Made by a program: the position numbers and the translations under genes
NCBI RefSeq assembly: GCF_020184175.1
Contig: NC_065531.1
Coordinates: forward strand, 56,193,213 to 56,257,212
Length of the DNA: 64,000 nt
DNA from: Aphis gossypii
Taxonomy: Eukaryota; Arthropoda; Insecta; Hemiptera; Aphididae
Direction of reading: 5' to 3'
Shown here: positions 51,901 to 63,935 of the stretch, in pieces
Numbering within the stretch: the first letter of the stretch is position 1
Layout of the letters: each line of letters opens with the position of its first letter
The notes under the pieces: generated by a model
Databases searched by the model: none
The model's input: only the letters and a program-made list of their open reading frames with translations
What the model was told of the DNA's origin: nothing

Positions 51901-51935
51901 TGTTTCAACAAATTGTATTTTCTCGTCCTCGATAA
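43000..51935 (+). CDS. Small four-transmembrane (MARVEL-like) protein, paralogue 2
   Basis: Three exons in phase 0: 43000-43029, 49929-50135 and 51747-51935, encoding 141 residues. Exon 1 gives only MLMLLRIAEM before a strong GTAAGA donor; the first in-frame ATG was chosen because a stop lies upstream. Hydrophobic segments are LIPIMISICMMGF, VSIYVSLFFTMLVICGLMI, LIGSVVQILLCISSSFFLL and LILCSSAFGFNGLLFTIDAI. Exon 2 ends in ...KKL just before the donor, matching ...EKL at the same point in the gene at 21937-29961, and both intron phases agree, so the two are probably duplicates. The middle loop is longer and rich in His, Asn and Lys. Family and role are not known to me. Exon 1 is short and the least certain part. 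Confidence 0.72.
45420..45880 (+). repeat. Dispersed AT-rich repeat, copy D
   Basis: Matches copy A closely in order: TTACAAAATAAT, then GTCAAAATTTTAAC, ACTTATAAAAAAATAC, ATAGATTTTC, and later AATTTCACT and TTGAAAATTGGATTTGC. It is in direct orientation relative to copies A and B. Confidence 0.6.
46643..47463 (-). mobile_element. TIR-flanked transposon relic with integrase-type coding remnant
   Basis: The ends are inverted copies: ACATTATCCGAATAATGTGC at the left against ACATTATCGGATAATACGC read backwards from the right. Between them, on the minus strand from about 47280 to 46995, a broken frame includes KALEYQAKKI, PVSVSDTVRVTIPDVERS, DPRNILFVKV and the tail TRFQFDVYPELF. This resembles the C-terminal region of the 'KRAB-A domain containing 2-like' transposon proteins abundant in aphids. 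Stops interrupt it, so it is dead. Confidence 0.6.
50370..50535. repeat. Degenerate direct repeat with TTTCCCCAATG motif
   Basis: The motif TTTTTCCCCAATGATATTG...CCGAAA at about 50429 recurs as CTTTTCCCCAATGGTTATTG...CCGAAA about 61 bases on. Related TTTTCCC and CCGAAA pieces sit on either side. The 84-codon ORF over it is a by-product. Probably a fragment of a larger interspersed repeat, in intron 2 of the second membrane-protein gene. Confidence 0.5.
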
Positions 51936-52029
51936 ATTATAATCCATATATTATCTTGTATATCAATTATTTGTATACCATATTGTTATCATAAATGACA
52001 TTTGTTTTCTATTTAAGTTAACAATTATA

Positions 52030-53016
52030 AGTGGCGCAACTAGGCAGTGAACTAGCACTAAATCTTAGGTGGGGGCTACAGTCCCTCCTCAATATTATAC
52101 CAAAGGTAATACCAATCAAGAGCTCCAATCTATCTTAAATTAAACACCACAAATATATCAACATTTACTTTTAGTTATAGTACCTATACAATAATTGTTA
52201 ACATGTTATTCAAGATTCATTTTTTTTATTATTATTTACGGCTGTAAATTGATGTAAGATTTTCTCAGAATCAATGTTTATATCTTTTTCAATACTTATT
52301 AGTTAGTATGGATAAATTACTAAAACAATCTTAATCTATTGCAGATCTTAAGTAGATATTTATTCACCTCACAGCATAAAATGCATGCTCAGATGCAAAA
52401 GAAATTGGCAATATATTGGCCACTTGAATCATCTTGCATAAGTTTGGAAAAATTATTTTGGATGCATTTTACTGTATGAGATCAAAATGTATGGTTTTTT
52501 TATTACAGAATGAATTTTAAAAAAGCCATTTCATTTTTTAAATCACATTTATTGATTCAAATAAATCCTACAAATAAATCGAGAATTGAAGTGAGCTGTT
52601 GGTAGTTAATTGGTATGAGTATGAAGGTGACACTCGTATAGGTACGTATTTATACGAGTACAATACCAGGAACGTGAGTAGGTACATAATGATAAAAATA
52701 GAAATATGTAATAGTAAAGGTAAAATAGGACTCTGGTATATATAGGTATAGCCACAATTTTTAGAAACCATGGTTTAAAATATACGTATGTAGGTATACT
52801 GTATTATCACAGAATAGATTAATTTATTATATAAGTTGTAATAAGATATTAAGATTTAAGATAGCTGAGCGAGGTCAAAAATATTTTTATTAAATTGATG
52901 TGAACAAAATAATTATTGCAAAAATGTATAAAAAATTTTTTGTTATGGGGGGCTATTAGAAGTTTTGGAGGAGGCTAATCTCCCAAAACAACCCCCCCCC
53001 TTAGTTGCGTTTATGG
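52030..53016. mobile_element. Possible MITE-like element (~985 bp)
   Basis: The left end reads AAGTGGCGCAACTAGG and the right end CCCCTTAGTTGCGTTTAT, an inverted match around GCGCAACTA / TAGTTGCG. Just inside, the left has GTGGGGGCTACAGTCCC and the right GGGGGGCTATT with CCCCCCCCC. No transposase frame is visible and I could not identify a target duplication. Confidence 0.45.
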
Positions 53017-53019
53017 TTA

Positions 53020-55240
53020 AAATGTAATAACTTTTTTTTTATTATATGTATATTTTTATATTTATTAAAATAAATAAAGATTTATAAATTTGAGTTATTA
53101 TAATATATTCATAATTCATTAGTGATTCTTTAATACAGTGAAATTTCGTTTAATCGTCACTCTAATAATTCACTTCTATACTTAAAACAGGACCCGTTAT
53201 TACTCTTTTATTAATAGAGCCACTTCAACAAATACTCAGCTCATATATTCTGTTTCATATTTATGTGGAAAATAATATATCAGATAAGATTTTTATATAC
53301 CTATGAATTTACATCTATAACGTGAACGTCATATAAAATATATACCGATGATAGCACTGTCGCATTGTTATGTATTTATGCTTTGTAGACTTAATACAAT
53401 AATACCTAGTTAAATGTTACCACAGTGTAGTGTTTATATTATTAATACGTAATGCACTTGTGCTCTTTATATTGTTATACTTACACTGCAGTTATAGTTG
53501 AAGTATAGGGTAAACAATTTTATAAAAATAATTGGGGCGAGCGATTTTGGCTTGTCTCAAATAATGACACGCGAAAATTGTATAATAATAGCCAGAAAAA
53601 ACATCCTAATTTACATTGAACAGAAAATAAAAATCTCCAACAATTAACACACCCCGGTAAATAGCCCAAGGACTGCAATGCGAATATCATGTAGGTACCC
53701 ATCAAATTTTACTACCTATAATCAAATACTACAAAACATTATAATTTATAACAATTTATATAATACAATACAATTTTGACAACGATTTTTAAAAATAACT
53801 ATTTTACATCATTTTTTCAAAAACATTGGAATACCTACTTAAAAAATCAAGTATTCTTTTTATCTAATATGAGTTAGTCGAGTGTCGAGATTGTGAATAC
53901 CACACATACATGCATGGATATTATGTAACAATAAGTAAACGTGGAAGCATAATTTTAAAACCTGCAAAATGAATAGTAGATCATAATATTTTTAAACATC
54001 GCATACTTAGGTAGGTACTGAAAAATAACCCTATGGGCAATGCTAGACAGAAGCCTCAAATACCATCATCAGGCAGACTAAAAATATTATATTATATATT
54101 TAAATTACAATTATTACGTATAATATAGAATATAGATTATAACATTATTCTATTTACAGCTGTGGTATTAAACTATTAAACTAGTAATCTTCAGATCATA
54201 CACTTCGAATAAAATGATCCAAGTTTTGGATACCTAGATACCTACGTACAGCAAAATTATAAGTTTTCTTTTATTATCCATTGTACCTACCTATATTATT
54301 ATGCAATCATATTACTGTAGGATTATATGATTCAAGAGAGTTAGGTTCGACGAGAAAGTATTAATGAATTAACATTATTAACCTCTGTTTATTAAGTTTA
54401 ATTTATAAAGTATGAAAATATAAAATATGAATATTGAATAGTTCATATTATTATATTATTCATTTTAAATAATAATATTAATTATATGATGCATGATAAG
54501 TGATAACAGTGATAAATGATAATCCACTTCTTATCAATCACGTTATCAATCTTTCAATTGGAGGCAAAATCATAAATAATTATCTATGGGCAAAATATTA
54601 AATAATGTAAACACGGTCTTAGAAGATCTTTTAAGATCGTGAATGTAAATATCCAATTTTTGGTAATTTGGAGAATTTTGTGATAGCTGAGAAAAGAATC
54701 GTGATTGTAAGTTATTGTATCGTTATTGTTATAATGGTAGGTGTGTTACCTATAACTTATAACTTATTATAATATACAATTTAATATTTATGGCTTTATG
54801 AATATTTTTGCAGTATCTAATTTTAGTTAAAATTATTAGTTTATTCGATAAGACGATAACGCATAATCTTTATTTAAACTATTTCCATTAGTTTTGAATA
54901 CAGTAATAAAGTAGGTATTCATGTATTTAATTGTCAAATAATATTTCTATTGTTATTTCATTATATGTTTTTGTCAGTTTTTTCCTGTCAGACATAACTT
55001 AACATGGAACATTTTATAAACACAATTCAATGTGACGTGGAAATGCCTCTTCAAGTACACTATTGAACTAAATGAAGATTTTTTCAGAATATTTAGTAAA
55101 CAATAAATAGGTACATATAATATTCTTAATTGTTAATTTAAATTTTTAAAAAATTTTGAATAACTTATCTTCGTTTTTATTTTTTTATACATTGGGTTAC
55201 AAAGTAGGGAGATACCTCTTATAAATATAGTATATAATAT
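53020..55240. other. Intergenic stretch before the Marcal1 gene, left part
   Basis: AT-rich with no exon, RNA gene or repeat that I can support. A clustered GATAA/ATCA patch at 54490-54560 is partly self-complementary. The 61-codon minus-strand ORF at 53520-53705 shows no recognisable domain. Confidence 0.5.
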
Positions 55241-55247
55241 GCATGAC

Positions 55248-55476
55248 CAGTGGTGTGGTAAACCTTTATGGACCATGATGCATAACATATTATATTCAAT
55301 TCCTATCCACTTTTTATCCCCTTAATATTATATTATATAATATATATAATTATTATGTGACTGTGTATATTATAATTTTTGTTTTATGTTATAAATCATG
55401 TATCCAACCACCCCACCCCCAAATTTTTTTTACCATGACTCCTAGGCATAATAAAACATTGTTCACTACGCCACCG
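55248..55476. mobile_element. Short hAT-like MITE
   Basis: The left end is CAGTGGTGTGGTAAAC and the right end GTTCACTACGCCACCG, inverted with few mismatches. Flanks are tgcatgac (55240-55247) and tgcatgaa (55477-55484), an 8-bp duplication with one change. No ORF. Confidence 0.75.
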
Positions 55477-56199
55477 TGCATGAAATTTTTTATATATAAT
55501 TGTTCTCATATCTGATATTTCTTTAAATATCCAATTCATCTTTACTTTATATTTTTATAAGTTATTATTTAAATTAATTTAGATTAAAGAATTGATTATA
55601 TTTTTAATCATTTTCAATGTTGTTTGGAAAGGAAGTAAGCTAGGTATTTAAGTCATGTGTACTATGACTAGCTGGAGAAAGATGCTTTTTGAATAAAATT
55701 AAAATTGCTCTCTCATAAGAGCTGCATTACCGCAGAATATTATTTTGTCTTTTTATCAATATTGCCATAAAGATGGTAATTATATTCATAATGACCACAG
55801 TATAGTCAAACTATAATAAATAATGAACTGTTCTTACCATTCTGAGGCTCTAGATTCTCCAAACAGATTCATAGAACAGCACAGGAATAACTCACCTACC
55901 AGCTAGTATTTGATTTATTAAACAAAACAGAAAAACAAGTTCATATAATATATTCCTAATTTACACAGTACATTTTATACCAATCATGCTAAAAATAATA
56001 ATTTTTTATCACTTCAACAAGCATCAAAAATTAAACTTTAGTTACAGGTGTGACAAAAATGTATTTATGTATTCATTTAATATTATATTTAATTTAATAT
56101 GTTTACTTCTAATATACAAATATATAATATATATATATATATTTGTTTAACAGATAAGTGAAGTTCAACTTAAAGTAATTCAGAGTTAGAAGATTAAAC

Positions 56200-58402
56200 A
56201 TGTCAAGTTTAACTGACGAACAGCGTAAAATGATTGAAGCAAATAAAAAAGCAGCTCAGGCAAAATTAGCAGCAAAATTGGCGCTTAGAAATACACCTCA
56301 ACAAGTTATAAATAAAAATAATCAATGCACATTATCAGTATCTGGATTATCTGTATTTCCATCGCCTAATGTTAGGAGTACACCTCAACAAGTTATAAAT
56401 AATAATAATAAATGCACATTATCAGTATCTGGATTAGTTGTATCGCCATCACCTAATGGAAAATTTATCCGTTCAAATTATAATAAAAGTTCACAGAATT
56501 CGCAATCAAAACCTATTCATGGTACTTGTGAAATTATATCAAAAGAACGGTTTACTTTACATGTTGCTTATCATCAACAATTAATCGATACTATTAAAAC
56601 AATATTAAGTAAAAATTATGGTAAGATACATTTTGTATAGTATAACTTTATTTAAATATTAAGAAATTTATGTTTTTAGATCCCAAAACATCAGAATGGT
56701 CATTCTTAATAAAATATCATGACCAGCTTATGATAAGTATTAAACCTCTTGAGCCTCTTGTCAAAATAGAAAAGTTACCGAATTTTGTCTTAAAAGTACT
56801 GAGTTTCTAATTGAAATGTATCAATGTGACTAATAACCATTGTTACTTATTTCAGTTGTTTAAAAATATTGAAGACACCGAAACACATTATTCAAAAACT
56901 GACATAAGTAGTATTGGAAATGATATGCTGGATAACCTTTATCCATTTCAAAAACTTGGAGTCCAGTTAGTTTTCTATTAATAAAAGTCAAATTATACAT
57001 TTTATAAATGTTTTATTTAATTTAGGTTTGGAGTATCAAAAAAAGGTCGCTGTATTATTGCAGATGATATGGGCTTAGGAAAAACTATACAAGCTATAGC
57101 AATTGTAAAATATTATTCAGATAATTTTCCTTTACTTATTGTTTGTCCTTCGAGTATGAGGTAAATAAAATTAATGTTTATTATTAATTTATACTGTTAT
57201 GGCATTTAGATTTTATTACTAGTTAATTATTTATTTATTTCGACTCAATAAAAAATATTTTTCTTGTTAATGTTAGGTACACATGGGAAGAGGAAATTCG
57301 TTTAAGATTGCCAAATGTTCCTGTATCGAGTATTTGTGTATTATCTAAGACTAATGAACAATTTATTGATCCAGCTGTTGTTATTACTTCGTATGATTTA
57401 ATGACCAGAAATAAAGATATGCTTTTAAAGTTTAAATTTGGAATTATTGTATTTGTAAGATATTTTAATTTTAATGTTTTTAAACATTCTTCAGTTTCAA
57501 TTTAAAACCAAATGTTTTTATAAATTTTGCTGATTTTTTTTGTTAAGGATGAAAGCCACAGTTTAAAAAGTGATAAATCTGCCCGGACAAAAGTAGCACT
57601 TTCTTTAGCGATGCAAAGTAAGCAGTGTATATTGTTAAGTGGTACTCCTGCTTTGTCAAGACCTATTGAACTTTATTGTCAGATTAAAGCAATAACACGA
57701 AATAACTTTATAACTCCGTAAGTTAAGAGTGTATACCCACATAATTTAACATTTATAAATAATAATAATTTATTTTTGCAACATTAGAATATCTTAAAAT
57801 TATTTTACAAAATTTAGCTTAATAAATTGCAGTATCCCATTTGTGATATGATTAATAATAATATTTATTACTACTACTTTAACTACTATTGTGTATACTA
57901 CATTATTATTATGAAATTAAAATATAATTTTATAATTTTTTACTCAAATAGTTATATACCTAAAAAGGTATAAACAAATGTTAAGTATGTTTTTAAATTG
58001 AATCACTGTGAATCATAAATTTGAAAACACTTATGGGTGTGTATTCTAATGATATTTAAATCTAAATAAGTACTTAATTAGTTAAATATTAAATGGTTAT
58101 TGTTTTTGACAACACAAAAACTGTATTTCATATCTGTTTTCCTATTATTTTTTCTATAAAGTAATAAGGAATTAAGATTTAAGGTTTAATTAAAAATCAC
58201 GCATACAATTTAAATAACATTTGTGCTATCTAGTAGAATGACTTGATTTTTGTAAAATTTATAAATTTTTTTATTTAATAGATTTACTTAAATGCTGTTT
58301 ACTCATTTTACAGTATTTTATGGCTTGTTTTCACATAACCCATGAGATCTAGTTAGTTTTTAATTTTTTAATTTGTTAGAATTAACTGACAATATTATTT
58401 AT

Positions 58403-58444
<42 letters not shown>

Positions 58445-60848
58445 TTATTTTTAATGTATTATGCATCCAAAAGTAAACATTTTTGATTTTTTTTAGATTT
58501 GTACTATGTATTTAATGAACAAAAAACTATAAAATATTATATTTTTGTATTAAAATTCACTATTCTGTTAATATTAAATTGAAAAACATGATTTTAGAAT
58601 TGAGTATGGTGTTCGCTACTGCAATGGACGAGAAACAAATTTTGGTTGGGACTTTTCAGGTTCTAGTAATATGAAAGAGTTAAAAATTATTCTAGAAACA
58701 CATTTTATGATTCGTCGTCTAAAAAGTGAAGTATTAAAACAGTTACCGCAAAAAATTAGGTATTTATAACATCATATTTCATAATAATATCAAGTTTTTT
58801 AAAAATATTTCTTTTTATTAAATGATTAAGTGGAATAATTAGTCTGATTAGATACTAACTTTTTAATGAGTACATTATTTTGTATACAAAAATTTAAAAA
58901 TTTCAATTATAGGAATGTAGTAGTCTTAAAACCAGAAAATATCAAAGCTCGTACTCAAAACATGGATGACTTGGAAGTCATGATGACAAATACGTCTCTC
59001 AAGAAAACAGAAGTTCGTGGTGCTTTATTAAAATATTTTAATCAAACTGGAGAGGTAAAATTGCCTGCTATTTGGTGAGTACTACTAATACAGCTATATG
59101 TTATACTTCAATCAAATGATAATCTTGATTTTTAACTAGTAGTTATGATGTCTTAATTCAATATTAATATCAAAGTTATTAAAGTTCAATGTTAGGGTTA
59201 CCATAATTTCATCAAGCAAATCCAGGACAAATACCTAAAATAGCAAATTAAATTGGACTTGAATTATTATTGAATCATATTAAGTATATATTTTTTTGTC
59301 AGTCCATCGTATTTCCCTTTAAATTTTCCCAATATTATTTTATTATTAGCTTATAGATTTGGCATCATTGCGTTTTTTTTTATTAACAATAACATGTTGT
59401 CTCTCAATTAAAATTATTATTCACCTAAACTAGGACATACAAAGTTCCTAAATTTATTTTTGGGATACTAGTATACTAAATTATAAACTAGTGAAAGTTC
59501 CGGTTTTCTGGGACATATGGCAATACTCTATACAATGTAATTTAATCATAAGCATTACTATTAACTGATTAGAATATTGATTCCTAGTTGTAAATTATTT
59601 TTTTATGATTTTATTTTTCATAAACCAAAGTAATATTTTGGTAACTAGTATTATTCGCTGATATGATAATGTTTGATGACGATAATTTATTCTTATTTGT
59701 ATCAATTTTTAGAAGAATATGATAATTTGAGGAATTTTTAATGATTTCATTATAAATATTAACTTGCTACAGTTTTCTACATAGACCAATTTAGACCTTG
59801 TTATGAATTACATGATTTTATGATATTATATTTTTGATACTATTGTTTCATACTCATGACATAAAAATAATACTATAAGCAAAATTAATAATTTAGCTAC
59901 TGAAAACTTTTACATTAAATTTAATATAATAGAAAAATAATTATAAACCAATAATTAGGTTCTAATCATAATTTTAAAAGAAAATTATGGTAAACATTAA
60001 AAAAAAAAACACATTATTTTGTTGTTTAGTGATTACATTCTAAATTTGCTTAAAGAAGGAAAAAAGTTTTTGGTATTTGCTCATCATCAAAAAGTTATTA
60101 ATGGTATATGTGATGTTCTAGAGAACAATGAGACTTAGTGAGTAAAATATTATGATACATGTTAATTCTACGTGTTTGAACTATTTATTTAAATTGTTTT
60201 CAACGAATTGTGCCATTAGTTATATTCGAATTGATGGTAAAACATCATCAGAAGAAAGAAAAAGTGTGTGTGATCAATTCCAAAGTGAAGATATGTATAG
60301 GGTAGCTGTTCTTTCAATTTGTGCAGCTAATTCTGGTATTACATTAACTGCAGCAAAACTTGTTATATTTGCTGAACTTTACTGGAATCCCGGTGTAAGA
60401 ATAACTGACTACAACATTGTAATGTGAAACTAATTTTTAAAAATATTAAAATATTTTCAGATTTTAACACAAGCTGAAGATCGTGCTCATCGTATTGGTC
60501 AAGCAGAAGCAGTTACTATACAATATCTTTTGGCAAAAGGTACGGCAGATGATCATATTTGGCCATTGATTCAGTTCAAATTAAATGTTTTAAATAAAGC
60601 CGGTCTCAGTAAAGATAATTTTAAAGATGACAGTACTACAGTTATTGTAAGTATTTAAGTATGGTATGTAATATAATTTGTGGTTTATGTATAATTTGTT
60701 AATGCTTTATTAGAACTGTTCGGCTAAATCAAACCAAATGAGCATTCTCGATTTCTTAAATGACGAGGATTCTGAACTAGATGAAAATGATTTAAAATTT
60801 TTGGATGAAGTTGAAGAATCTCAATGCAAACGTCCACGCAAATGTTAA
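56200..60848 (+). CDS. Marcal1: SMARCAL1/Marcal1 replication-fork annealing helicase
   Basis: Twelve exons, all in phase, encode 685 residues: 56200-56620, 56680-56795, 56856-56965, 57026-57160, 57277-57454, 57548-57717, 58598-58759, 58913-59074, 60030-60137, 60220-60394, 60461-60646, 60714-60848. Residues 4-24 (LTDEQRKMIEANKKAAQAKL) match the RPA-binding motif of SMARCAL1. A HARP domain follows from residue 108 (GTCEIISKERFTLHV). The SNF2 ATPase has GLGKT at 232-236, DESH at 321-324, SGTP at 351-354 and QAEDRAHRIGQ at 583-593. The enzyme rewinds RPA-coated single strands and remodels stalled forks in the nucleus. One HARP domain is present, against two in the human protein. All catalytic motifs are intact. 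Residues 32-89 contain a 29-residue tandem duplication. The tail has a PIP-like QMSILDFL (649-656) and a basic KRPRK end. Confidence 0.93.
56293..56460 (+). repeat. 87-bp in-frame tandem duplication in Marcal1 exon 1
   Basis: Two units start at 56293 and 56380, both beginning ACACCTCAACAAGTTATAAA and both containing TGCACATTATCAGTATCTGG. Each encodes TPQQVINxNNxCTLSVSGL followed by a Val/Phe-Ser-Pro-Ser-Pro-Asn stretch. The period is 87 bases, exactly 29 codons, so the frame is kept. Confidence 0.92.
58405..58445. repeat. (TA)n microsatellite in Marcal1 intron 6
   Basis: A pure TA run of about 30-35 bases in the 880-bp intron between exons 6 and 7. Confidence 0.85.
59185..59535. mobile_element. 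Possible MITE in Marcal1 intron 8
   Basis: The left part reads GGGTTACCATAATTTCATC with AATCCAGGACAAATACC, and the right part GTTTTCTGGGACATATGGCA with ATACTC. These are a decayed inverted pair (GGTTACCATA against TATGGCAATAC, and CCAGGACA against TGGGACAT). No ORF. The ends are uncertain. Confidence 0.4.
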
Positions 60849-60896
60849 GTTATGTATGTACCTACTGTAATGAAAACTCTTTTAATTTTATATGAT

Positions 60897-60924
60897 AATA
60901 AATTTTTGTATCACAGTAAATAAA
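60897..60924 (+). terminator. Marcal1 polyadenylation signals
   Basis: AATAAA hexamers at 60897-60902 and 60919-60924 lie 50-75 bases after the stop codon, well placed for 3' end formation before the convergent dynein gene. Confidence 0.7.
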
Positions 60925-61241
60925 GAATTAGTTATAATTTTTCACTAAACGTTGAATATGTATGTATAAAATGAATTTACTTACCCAATGAATAAAAATA
61001 ATTTTAGTTAAGTAATGTATTTTAAGAATACAATTTCCTTTTTTACATATTACAATGGGCATTATTTACATTGATAATACTTGAATGTTGATGAGTTATT
61101 GTTCAATGCAGATTTTTTTTACTCACTTTTCTGTACTTATAAAATGATATAAATATAACACGCTGCCTCGATATCTTTAATCGTCATTAGAGCAGTGATA
61201 AATTCATTCAAAAACAGGATTTTGCTATTGATTTTGTAATT

Positions 61242-61247
61242 TTTATT
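61242..61247 (-). terminator. Dynein gene polyadenylation signal
   Basis: TTTATT on the plus strand reads AATAAA on the minus strand, 27 bases past the dynein stop codon at 61274-61276. Confidence 0.5.
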
Positions 61248-61273
61248 AAATAAATTATACTGCAAAATATGTA

Positions 61274-63935
61274 TTATTTTATGTCACACAGAAGAGCAAC
61301 GCCTCTAGATATCCAGTGGGCTTCTAATGTCCCCTTTGGCGACCTGAGACGCAATTCGCACACGTACGTTAATCCCGTTCTCGATGGTTTTTTGTAAACC
61401 GGACACTCGTAGCCGGGCATTAATTTGTTCCCGATCGTATTTATCGCGTATATGTGTATGACGGGCATTTCCGTGAACATGATCTTGTGGAGCGATTCCT
61501 GTAGTTCCTTCTCCCTCCTGTTCCAACTTGCCCCATCCAAGAATAGTCCGTACACATAAACGCCTTCCTACGGGTCGGGAAAAATGTTAGAACATGAGCG
61601 ATTGGTAGGTAGGCTGATTAGTGATTACAGATTACTGAATACTGTTGTGTATAGTGTTTACCCAATTTTTTTGTTTTGTGTCCGTCATACCCTTATGGCC
61701 TTATATCGAGCGGTATAAAAATTCTAGTTATCCTACTTTCAAAACGTGATCAGGTTAAAAAAATTTGGCGAATAACTGTAATTTTTGACAAAATTGATTT
61801 TTTTTTTTTTTATAACTAGCTCGTTGACCACCGGGAAAATTCTAGTAGACGCTCTTAAAATTAAAAAGCTCGGTTCCTTATTTGTATATTTTTCAGTTAA
61901 ATTCCGTAATTTTATTAAAATTAATTATTCAATTGTCTAATGATAATACAATTTTTGGTGAGTTAATCAGAAATTATCTATATTATGGATACATATTATA
62001 ATATTATATTAGTATATTTGTACCATAAAGTAATATTAGGTACTCTTATGACGTAGTTTCGTAGAAAACAAATAATTTTTATCAGAATTTTCATGAATTG
62101 TGATAAGAACTAGAGTATAGTTACTCTAATAGACAAAGTGTACACATTATGGAGATACCCAATAATAACGTACACGTCATGCGTGGAGATGAGGGAATAC
62201 AGCTATAAATGATACTATTTTACACTCACCAGTGGTGGCTTTTTGACGTCTTGTCTGTAGTACAACGTTACTTCGTTCTCGAGCACGATGTTGTCCAGCG
62301 TCCAGCCCTTGTGAGCTCTGGATATTTCTTGTTTCATCGCCGTGAGGAATCCCTGTGGGTTGAAGAAACCAGTCATCCAAAACTGTGCTGGTTTTTCCCT
62401 GAACACCCACGTCGTGATCTGGCTGTGCCGGTTTAACAACTCGTTGAACCAAAAACCGATAGTCGAAGAAGTCCAAGAGGCCCTCAACCAATGTGCCGGG
62501 ATGCGGCCATCATACAAGTAATCCAATGTTTCAGACAAAACCTGTAGTTACAAATCGTTATAGGTATTATATTATTATAAAATACACAATAAAAGAAATT
62601 GGAATCGAAATAATAATTTTCAATTTTTCAATAGTCTTTCGATAAAAATATTGCTTAAAAGAATGTGTGTGAATATTTAACTAGTGTTTGATAAGTGACA
62701 ATAATAAAAATTATCTATATGTGTTTTCATCGATATTTTAGTGTAAAAATATTACTATAATAATTTTTACTTTTTTTTTTTTTGGTTCGAGTTATTTATA
62801 GTATATAATATCATCTTTAATATTTATTCCAAACTCTTTTTCTATCATTTTAATCTTGTAATACACAAATTTATATAAACTAAGAACAAGGTCAAATGTT
62901 AACACGTTGGCTACCATGAGTATCACGGGTGTCACACATCATGATACAACAGCCATAATTTTGACGATCTCTGATTATGTACCACGAGAGTCACGAAGGA
63001 CTCACAAATTGTCATCATGTGTGTACGTGTGAGTTGCGGGTGACTCTCAGGTATTTTGTTTTTTTTAAAGTTATGTAGAATTCAATAATCAAGAAAACTT
63101 ATATTTTTTGTGAGTCACGGATGATACTCATGGTAAATAAAAAACAATTTTTGAAATCAGGTCTGGTAGCCAACGTGTTAATAATTGAAAACAAATACCT
63201 AGCCTATGTAGGTATATACTATATATAGTTTGTATACTACTTATACATATCTACTGAATTTTGTTCACAGAGACCGGATCTGTGTGACGAAAACTCGTTG
63301 TTTTTCCATTATGCATAATAATCATACTACTACCACATAATAGAATACTACAATTGACGGCACGGTCCGCCTATTTATCACCTGTGGCGGAAAAGGGATT
63401 TTTGACGGAGTCGCCCGTATTTCCGTCAGTTGGATGTGCGAAATGGTCCGGTCTCTCGGTGAACAGAGTAGAGTATATTACCTTTACACGTGTAATTATT
63501 GTAATCGATTTACTTCGTTCATAATGATTATTCCGTCAATCGCTAACAAGAGGTCTTCCAAAGTATTTTTCACTATTTCGGTAACCTTTTGGATGCGCTC
63601 GATTTCTTGTCCTAAGAAAATGTTCATAGGTTGCGTCGGACCCATTAACGTTAATCTATTATATAATTCGTGAATATTTATTTTTGTATTATAAATAATT
63701 GCAATTATTATGTTGTCTTCATAATATTATAATAAAATATTTTAATTTATAATAATTACTAAATTACCTTTCTTTGATGATAAACATGTTGAAGGCGAGC
63801 GGTAACTTATCCAACAAGTCCGAACTCGTATTGTACACTTTTTCTTCGCGGGTCACTTCACTACCGCCGCCAGAACCTTTTGGTTGAATCATTATAATAG
63901 TGTTAAACATTTCTTGAACCATATTAGTTTGGTAT
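61274..63935 (-). CDS. Axonemal dynein heavy chain, C-terminal part (outer-arm type)
   Basis: Four terminal exons read from right to left, all in phase: 63935-63768, 63655-63514, 62541-62230 and 61567-61274. They encode about the last 300 residues; the gene continues beyond the window's right edge. The first covers the lid/AAA6 end (TREEKVYNTSSDLLDKLPLA). The second has QPMNIFLGQEIERIQKVTEI. The third begins VLSETLDYLYDGRIPAHWLR and includes PAQFWMTGFFNPQGFLTAM. The fourth has EGVYVYGLFLDGASWNRR and ends HWISRGVALLCDIK. These are hallmarks of the dynein C-terminal domain. The ending RGVALLCDIK and the CPVYKKPSRTGLTYV segment look most like the outer-arm DNAH5/DNAH8 class. It would act as a microtubule motor in sperm flagella or sensory cilia. 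Confidence 0.92.
62903..63177. mobile_element. 275-bp TTAA-flanked MITE (piggyBac-like) in a dynein intron
   Basis: Terminal inverted repeats CACGTTGGCTACCA at the left and TGGTAGCCAACGTG at the right are each flanked by TTAA (62899-62902 and 63178-63181), the target site duplicated by piggyBac elements. Internally, CCATGAGTATCAC near the left recurs inverted as GATACTCATGG near the right, and GAGTCAC/GTGACTC words repeat. No ORF. It lies in the intron 62542-63513. Confidence 0.85.

Noticed and set aside
62209..62436. 75-codon plus-strand ORF
   Set aside because: Antisense shadow of the dynein exon 62541-62230.
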